Assembly: GCA_945273835.1 (NCBI GenBank) | Contig: CALYPL010000003.1 | Location: 1 to 64,000 of the forward strand | Length of the DNA: 64,000 bases | Origin: an uncultured Dysgonomonas sp. | GTDB lineage: Bacteria; Bacteroidota; Bacteroidia; Bacteroidales; Dysgonomonadaceae | Direction: 5' to 3' | Shown here: in pieces, positions 59,073 to 64,000 of the stretch | Numbering within the stretch: the stretch's first letter is position 1 | Layout: each line of letters starts with the position of its first letter | Translations under genes and position numbers: made by a program | Notes under the pieces: generated by a model | What the model saw: only the letters and a program-made list of their open reading frames with translations | What the model was told of the DNA's origin: nothing | Database searches by the model: none

Positions 59073-59963
59073 ATGAAAGGTATAGTATTAGCAGGCGGTT
59101 CCGGAACCCGTTTATATCCAATAACCAAAGGGGTTAGTAAACAATTGCTCCCGATCTTTGATAAGCCCATGATATACTATCCTATATCAGTGTTAATGTT
59201 AGCAGGCATTAGGGACATTCTCATTATATCCACACCTTACGATTTACCTTCATTCAAACGACTTTTAGGAGATGGTTCTGATTATGGTGTTCATTTTGAA
59301 TATGCAGAACAACCCAGCCCGGATGGTTTGGCTCAGGCATTTATCATCGGCGAAAAATTTATAGGCAACGATTCGGTTTGTCTTGTTTTGGGTGATAATA
59401 TATTTTATGGAACAGGCTTCACTTCAATGCTTAAGAATGCCGTTCAGAATGCAGAGAAAGAAAACAAAGCTACAGTTTTCGGATATTGGGTAAGCGACCC
59501 CGAACGCTATGGGGTTGTTGAATTTGATGATAGCAACAATGTGCGCAGCATTGAAGAAAAACCTATTGATCCGAAATCAAATTATGCCGTGGTGGGTTTA
59601 TATTTCTATCCGAACAAAGTTGTCGGAGTGGCAAAATCAATCAAACCGTCTCAGCGTGGCGAACTTGAAATTACCACTGTCAACCAGGAATTTCTTAAAG
59701 ATGAAGAATTAAAAGTAAAACTTCTCGGACGCGGTTTTGCTTGGCTCGATACAGGCACACACGATTCACTTTCAGAAGCCTCAACATTTGTTGAAGTCAT
59801 TGAAAAACGACAAGGATTAAAAATAGCATGTCTTGAAGCTATCGCATTCAAACAAGGATGGATCTCTTCAGAAAAGATACAAGAATTAGCAAAACCGATG
59901 CAAAAAAACCAATACGGCCAATATTTATTGAGAGTTGCTAATGAAACAAAAATAAAAGATTAA
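59073..59963 (+). CDS. rfbA: glucose-1-phosphate thymidylyltransferase RmlA
   Basis: It makes dTDP-glucose from dTTP and glucose-1-phosphate, the first step of dTDP-sugar synthesis. The 296-aa protein begins [37 protein letters not shown] with the nucleotide-binding signature, then has [19 protein letters not shown] and [10 protein letters not shown]. Length and motifs are normal. It is the first gene of a tight operon (8 bases to the next gene). Confidence 0.96.
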   Translation: MKGIVLAGGSGTRLYPITKGVSKQLLPIFDKPMIYYPISVLMLAGIRDILIISTPYDLPSFKRLLGDGSDYGVHFEYAEQPSPDGLAQAFIIGEKFIGNDSVCLVLGDNIFYGTGFTSMLKNAVQNAEKENKATVFGYWVSDPERYGVVEFDDSNNVRSIEEKPIDPKSNYAVVGLYFYPNKVVGVAKSIKPSQRGELEITTVNQEFLKDEELKVKLLGRGFAWLDTGTHDSLSEASTFVEVIEKRQGLKIACLEAIAFKQGWISSEKIQELAKPMQKNQYGQYLLRVANETKIKD

Positions 59964-59971
59964 GTATAAAA

Positions 59972-60544
59972 ATGGAACTCATTAAAACATCTTTAGAGGA
60001 CGCAGTAATCATCCGACCACGACTGTTTGAAGACTCAAGAGGTTATTTCTTTGAATCGTTCAACCAGAAAGAATTCGAAGAAAAAGTATGTCAAACAAAA
60101 TTTGTGCAGGATAATGAAAGTAAATCTTCATACGGTGTCATAAGAGGGTTGCATTTCCAAAAACCGCCATTTGCCCAAAGCAAGTTGGTACGGGTCATAA
60201 AAGGAGCCGTGTTGGATGTCGCAGTCGATATACGTAAGGGTTCGCCCACATTCGGTCAACACGTTGCGGTTGAGTTAACCGAAGAAAACCATTTACAGTT
60301 TTTTATACCCAGAGGATTCGCACATGGCTTTGCGGTATTGAGCGAGACAGCTATTTTCCAGTATAAATGCGACAATTTTTATGCACCTCAGTTCGAAGGC
60401 GCTTTAGCATGGGATGATCCTGATTTAAACATAGATTGGAAAATTCCACCAACTGAAGCTGTCCTTTCAGACAAGGACAAACAGCATTCACAATTAAAAA
60501 ATGCAGAATGGCTGTTTAACATAAATGACAAATTATACCAATAA
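59972..60544 (+). CDS. rfbC: dTDP-4-dehydrorhamnose 3,5-epimerase RmlC
   Basis: A 190-aa cupin that epimerises C3 and C5 of the keto sugar. Conserved segments are FEDSRGYFFESFNQKEF, VIRGLHFQKPPFAQSKLVRVIKGAVLDVAVDIRKGSPTFG (catalytic His) and PRGFAHGFAVLSETAIFQYKCDNFYAP. The gene lies 8 bases after rfbA and 8 before rfbB. The order A-C-B differs from the B-D-A-C order of enteric bacteria. Confidence 0.95.
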   Translation: MELIKTSLEDAVIIRPRLFEDSRGYFFESFNQKEFEEKVCQTKFVQDNESKSSYGVIRGLHFQKPPFAQSKLVRVIKGAVLDVAVDIRKGSPTFGQHVAVELTEENHLQFFIPRGFAHGFAVLSETAIFQYKCDNFYAPQFEGALAWDDPDLNIDWKIPPTEAVLSDKDKQHSQLKNAEWLFNINDKLYQ

Positions 60545-60552
60545 TTCAGACA

Positions 60553-61611
60553 ATGAGTAAAAATCGTAATATATTAATTACAGGAGGTGCAGGATTTATC
60601 GGTTCTCATGTAGTAAGATTATTTGTAAACAAATATCCGCAGTATAATATTATAAATCTGGATGCTCTGACTTATGCCGGAAATCTGGAAAACCTCAAAG
60701 ACATTGAGAACAAGCCGAACTATACTTTTGTAAAAGCCGACATATGTGATTATGATACGATCGTAAAGATATTCAACGATTACAAAATTGACAGTGTTAT
60801 ACATTTAGCAGCCGAGAGCCATGTGGACAGGAGTATTAAAGACCCGTTCATTTTTGCCAAAACAAATGTATTGGGTACGTTAACTTTGCTGCAAGCCGCC
60901 AAAGAGTACTGGCAGGCTCCATATAAAGATAACCTGTTTTATCACATTTCGACCGACGAGGTTTATGGCACTTTAGAATTCGATGGGACATTTTTTACTG
61001 AAGATCGCAAGTATGAACCGCATAGCCCATATTCGGCAAGCAAAGCAAGTAGCGACCACTTTGTCAGAGCATTTCACGATACATACGGATTACCCATTAT
61101 AATTACAAATTGCAGCAATAATTACGGCCCCTATCAGTTCCCTGAAAAGTTGATCCCACTATTTATAAATAATATCAGGCACAACAAGCCATTGCCTGTT
61201 TACGGTAAAGGCGAAAATGTCAGAGATTGGCTGTTTGTTGAAGATCACGCGCGTGCTATTGACATCATTTTCCATAAAGGAAAGGTTGCCGACACCTATA
61301 ATATAGGCGGGTTTAACGAATGGAAAAATATTGATTTGATAAAAGTCATCATAAAAACAGTAGACCGTTTATTAGGAAAACCCGAAGGCACATCCCTTTC
61401 GTTAATTACCTACGTAACAGATCGCGCAGGGCATGATTTACGCTATGCGATTGATTCAACTAAACTGAAAAACGAGTTAGGTTGGGAACCTTCGCTCCAA
61501 TTTGAAGAAGGTATCGAAAAAACGGTAAAATGGTATCTCGAAAATCAACAGTGGCTTGATAATGTCACTTCCGGCGACTATCAAGTATATTACGAGCGAA
61601 TGTATAAATAA
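60553..61611 (+). CDS. rfbB: dTDP-glucose 4,6-dehydratase RmlB
   Basis: An NAD-dependent extended SDR enzyme converting dTDP-glucose to dTDP-4-keto-6-deoxyglucose. The 352-aa protein shows GGAGFIGSHVVRLF at the N-terminus, AAESHVDRSIKDP, HISTDEVYGTL (Thr-Asp-Glu catalytic segment) and YSASKASSDHFV (Tyr and Lys). Length and motifs are normal. With RmlA and RmlC it provides dTDP-4-keto-rhamnose; the final reductase RmlD is not certain in this window. Confidence 0.96.
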   Translation: MSKNRNILITGGAGFIGSHVVRLFVNKYPQYNIINLDALTYAGNLENLKDIENKPNYTFVKADICDYDTIVKIFNDYKIDSVIHLAAESHVDRSIKDPFIFAKTNVLGTLTLLQAAKEYWQAPYKDNLFYHISTDEVYGTLEFDGTFFTEDRKYEPHSPYSASKASSDHFVRAFHDTYGLPIIITNCSNNYGPYQFPEKLIPLFINNIRHNKPLPVYGKGENVRDWLFVEDHARAIDIIFHKGKVADTYNIGGFNEWKNIDLIKVIIKTVDRLLGKPEGTSLSLITYVTDRAGHDLRYAIDSTKLKNELGWEPSLQFEEGIEKTVKWYLENQQWLDNVTSGDYQVYYERMYK

Positions 61612-61627
61612 ATTTTAGAGAATAGAT

Positions 61628-62641
61628 ATGTTTGAAGATAAGGTTTTAATGATTACCGGAGGAACCGGTTCATTCGGTAATGCAGTTTTAGGTAGATTCT
61701 TAAATAGCAATGTAAAAGAAATCAGAATATTTTCTCGTGATGAAAAAAAACAAGACGACATGAGGCACTCTTTACAAAGTCCGAAAGTCAAGTTTTACAT
61801 TGGAGATGTACGTGATAAAAGATCTATTGAAGAAGCTATGGGAGGCGTGGATTATGTATTTCATGCGGCAGCTTTAAAACAAGTTCCTTCATGCGAATTC
61901 TTCCCAATGCAAGCTGTTAAAACAAATGTGCTGGGAACTGAAAACGTGATTGACGCTGCTATTTCTAATGGTGTGAAAAATGTAGTGGTTCTCTCGACCG
62001 ACAAAGCAGCTTATCCGATAAACGCTATGGGAATAAGTAAGGCGATGATGGAAAAAGTTGCAATTGCCAAAGGGAGATCATTGGGTTTAGATGCTAAAAC
62101 AACTATATGTTGTACACGTTATGGAAACGTTATGGCTTCAAGAGGATCAGTAATACCCTTATTTATCGACCAGATCAAGAAGGGTAAAGAGTTAACGGTA
62201 ACCGATCCGAACATGACAAGATTCATGATGACGCTTGAGGATGCTGTTAATCTTGTCATTTTCGCTTGGGAAAACGGTAAGAATGGAGATTTATTTGTAC
62301 AAAAAGCTCCATCTGCGACTATCGAAACTTTAGCCGAAGCACTGATTGATCTATATCATGCCCCAAAACCGATGAAAATAATTGGCACAAGGCATGGCGA
62401 AAAAGTTTATGAAACATTGGTAACAAGAGAAGAGATGGCTAAGTCAATTGATTTAGGTGATTATTACCGTATACCTTGTGATAACCGCGATTTGAATTAT
62501 GACAAATACCTCAATAAAGGAGAAGCTAAGTTTTCTAATTTTGATGACTACCATTCTCATAATACCAAAAGATTGAATAAAGAAGAGATGAAAGAGCTTT
62601 TATTGAAACTTCCATCAATTCGTGAAGACTTAGGCTTGTAA
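61628..62641 (+). CDS. fnlA: UDP-GlcNAc 4,6-dehydratase/5-epimerase (FnlA/CapE/WbjB type)
   Basis: 337 aa. It starts the synthesis of UDP-L-FucNAc (or a related 2-acetamido-6-deoxy sugar). The fold is a short-chain dehydrogenase: ITGGTGSFGNAVL, IFSRDEKKQDDMRHSL, FHAAALKQVPSCEFFP and LSTDKAAYPINAMGISKAMMEK. The usual catalytic Tyr of the YxxxK motif is Met (MGISK), a known feature of CapE/FlaA1-type enzymes. Its partners follow immediately (13 and 7 bases apart). The best alternative is a related FlaA1/PseB-type dehydratase. Confidence 0.9.
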   Translation: MFEDKVLMITGGTGSFGNAVLGRFLNSNVKEIRIFSRDEKKQDDMRHSLQSPKVKFYIGDVRDKRSIEEAMGGVDYVFHAAALKQVPSCEFFPMQAVKTNVLGTENVIDAAISNGVKNVVVLSTDKAAYPINAMGISKAMMEKVAIAKGRSLGLDAKTTICCTRYGNVMASRGSVIPLFIDQIKKGKELTVTDPNMTRFMMTLEDAVNLVIFAWENGKNGDLFVQKAPSATIETLAEALIDLYHAPKPMKIIGTRHGEKVYETLVTREEMAKSIDLGDYYRIPCDNRDLNYDKYLNKGEAKFSNFDDYHSHNTKRLNKEEMKELLLKLPSIREDLGL

Positions 62642-62654
62642 TTAGAATAAAAAA

Positions 62655-63089
62655 ATGTCTGAAATCAAGATAATTCAAGGAGAAATCCACGTTGATAACA
62701 GAGGGCAGATCAGTTCTCTGAATCATTTCGATTTACAAGATGTACATCGAACTTATATAATCCATCATCCTGATAAACAAGTAATACGAGGGTGGCATGC
62801 TCATCAATTTGAGAAAAAATGGTTTTACTGCATTAAGGGCAGTTTTGTTCTTGCCTTTGTGAAAATTGATAATTGGGAAAATCCGTCAAAAGACTTAAAA
62901 CCTGAAATTTTTAAGTTAAGTTCAGATAACAGCCAGTTAATATGTCTGCCTGAAGGTTATGCAAATGCAATTAAGGCTCAGGAAGAAGACTCGATATTAT
63001 TAGTTTTCTCAGATAAGACATTGGATGTAGCAATTCATGATTCATGGAGATATGATAGCGGTTTTTGGGTAGATTGGAATAAATTTTAA
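62655..63089 (+). CDS. cupin-type sugar epimerase-like protein
   Basis: 144 aa, a single cupin domain: GQISSLNHFDLQDVHRTYIIHH, then RGWHAHQFEKKWFYCIKGSFVLAF with the metal-type His pair, and PEGYANAIKAQEEDSILLVFSD. It is like the WxcM/FdtA sugar isomerase group and also like the C-terminal cupin half of CapF. It stands between the dehydratase and a reductase gene in the operon, consistent with an isomerisation or epimerisation step at C3 of the keto sugar. The exact reaction is inferred from neighbours. Confidence 0.8.
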   Translation: MSEIKIIQGEIHVDNRGQISSLNHFDLQDVHRTYIIHHPDKQVIRGWHAHQFEKKWFYCIKGSFVLAFVKIDNWENPSKDLKPEIFKLSSDNSQLICLPEGYANAIKAQEEDSILLVFSDKTLDVAIHDSWRYDSGFWVDWNKF

Positions 63090-63096
63090 TATATAA

Positions 63097-63963
63097 ATGG
63101 CAAAAAAAATCTTAATATTAGGTTCTTCAGGCATGGCAGGTCATGTAATAACTTTGTATTTTCAGGAACAAGGTTATGACGTGACCGCTTACACAACTAA
63201 AGCATTCAAACATTGTAGCAAAAATATAATCGGCAATGCTTTTGATACAAATATATTGAAGGACATTTTGCTTACTGGTAATTATGACGCAGTGATTAAT
63301 TGCATTGGTATATTAAATCAGTTTGCTGAAGATAATCTTGCTAAGGCTGTATATTTAAACGGGTATTTACCGCATTTAATTGCTGATACTTTAAAGGACT
63401 CTGCTACCCGACTTATACATATGAGTACAGATTGTGTGTTTGCGGGAAATAATGGGCCGTACAAAGAAGATTCATTTCCAGATGGTCATAAATTTTATGA
63501 TCGGACAAAAGCCTTAGGCGAAGTTATTGATAATAAGAATTTAACATTTCGTAATTCTATCATCGGCCCTGATCTTAATTGTAATGGAATCGGTCTTTTT
63601 AACTGGTTTATGAAACAAAAAGGGACTATTAAAGGTTATACACAGGCAATATGGACAGGTGTAACAACTCTTACTTTAGCTAAAGCCATGGATCAAGCTT
63701 TAAAAGAGAATCTGACCGGTTTATTCAATTTGGTAAACAATACTTCTATTTCTAAATATGATCTATTGCAACTCTTTAATAAGCATTTCCGAGACAATGC
63801 TCTTGAAATCATCCCTGATGATAATCTGAAACTTGATAAGACGCTTATATGTACAAGAAAAGAAGATTTTTCTTTTGTGGTTCCGAGTTATGAAGCTATG
63901 ATTATAGAAATGAAACAATGGATCATTGATCATAAATCTCTTTATGATTCTTATTATAATTAA
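63097..63963 (+). CDS. SDR-family nucleotide-sugar reductase (FnlB/CapF-N/RmlD-like)
   Basis: 288 aa. The Rossmann start MAKKILILGSSGMAGHVITLYFQEQGYDV is followed by NCIGILNQFAEDNLAKAVYLNG, the catalytic HMSTDCVFAGNNGPYKEDSFPDGHKFYDRTKALGE (Tyr and Lys in YDRTK) and a C-terminal substrate part. By its place after FnlA and a cupin, it would reduce the C4 ketone of the sugar intermediate. It could alternatively be the missing RmlD. It is near the window end; the operon probably continues with a 2-epimerase and glycosyltransferases. Confidence 0.85.
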   Translation: MAKKILILGSSGMAGHVITLYFQEQGYDVTAYTTKAFKHCSKNIIGNAFDTNILKDILLTGNYDAVINCIGILNQFAEDNLAKAVYLNGYLPHLIADTLKDSATRLIHMSTDCVFAGNNGPYKEDSFPDGHKFYDRTKALGEVIDNKNLTFRNSIIGPDLNCNGIGLFNWFMKQKGTIKGYTQAIWTGVTTLTLAKAMDQALKENLTGLFNLVNNTSISKYDLLQLFNKHFRDNALEIIPDDNLKLDKTLICTRKEDFSFVVPSYEAMIIEMKQWIIDHKSLYDSYYN

Positions 63964-64000
63964 AAACCCAGATTTCATAATTTAGCTATTATTAGGGTTC

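Overview
The window looks like chromosomal DNA from a Bacteroidales bacterium, possibly of the Bacteroides, Parabacteroides or Dysgonomonas type; the genus is a guess. Three things support this. Many genes are preceded by the Bacteroidota -7 box TAnnTTTG. The gene content is typical of the group: SusC/SusD/SusE, TamL, a tricorn-like protease, and an atp operon in the order D-C-x-B-E-F-H-A-G. Secreted proteins carry Bacteroidota-style lipoboxes. I saw no phage, transposon, CRISPR array or plasmid functions. Several ORF-track starts are TTG codons lying inside promoters or terminators, and I corrected them.

Layout. 1-866: a secreted Trp/Tyr/Ser-rich repeat protein on the minus strand that runs off the left edge and is missing from the ORF track. 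1081-14355: a UvrD helicase, an ATP-grasp-like protein of unknown role, an RNA 2'-O-methyltransferase, TamL, a POT peptide transporter, a DUF454 protein, a GNAT enzyme next to a DUF3943 protein, an RDD protein and an EamA exporter. 14576-21791: DsbD, pyrophosphatase, a succinate-type CoA transferase, an RluA-type pseudouridine synthase, CorA and a PAP2 phosphatase. 22099-26683: a small lipoprotein, an ABC ATPase with a helical N-terminal extension and two tandem paralogous membrane proteins, the least explained locus here. 26867-34109: the complete F1Fo ATP synthase operon with an extra four-helix membrane protein.

34349-40265: carboxynorspermidine dehydrogenase, peptidase T, a compact stable-RNA unit (promoter, SRP RNA, tRNA-Thr, terminator), superoxide dismutase with a possible signal peptide, class II aldolase, and a LuxR-type regulator with a RIC/ScdA-like N-terminus. 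40399-44681: a tricorn-like protease and a secreted BamE-like protein. 45245-55190: a small starch-type polysaccharide utilization locus (SusR-like regulator, SusC, SusD, SusE, GH97 alpha-glucosidase) that lacks the amylases SusA and SusG. 55284-58636: a cysteine-desulfidase-like UPF0597 protein, an orphan metal-chelate binding lipoprotein and a small winged-helix protein. 59073 to the right edge: a surface polysaccharide operon (RmlA, RmlC, RmlB, then a FnlA/CapE-type dehydratase, a cupin and an SDR reductase), consistent with dTDP-sugar and UDP-L-FucNAc-type precursor synthesis; it continues beyond the window.

The sus block is the clearest functional module: the regulator would sense maltodextrin, SusC/D/E would bind and import it, and GH97 would release glucose. 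The most noteworthy observations are the ABC locus with duplicated membrane subunits, the SRP RNA-tRNA-Thr dicistron, the RIC-like LuxR regulator and the apparent split of CapF into two genes.
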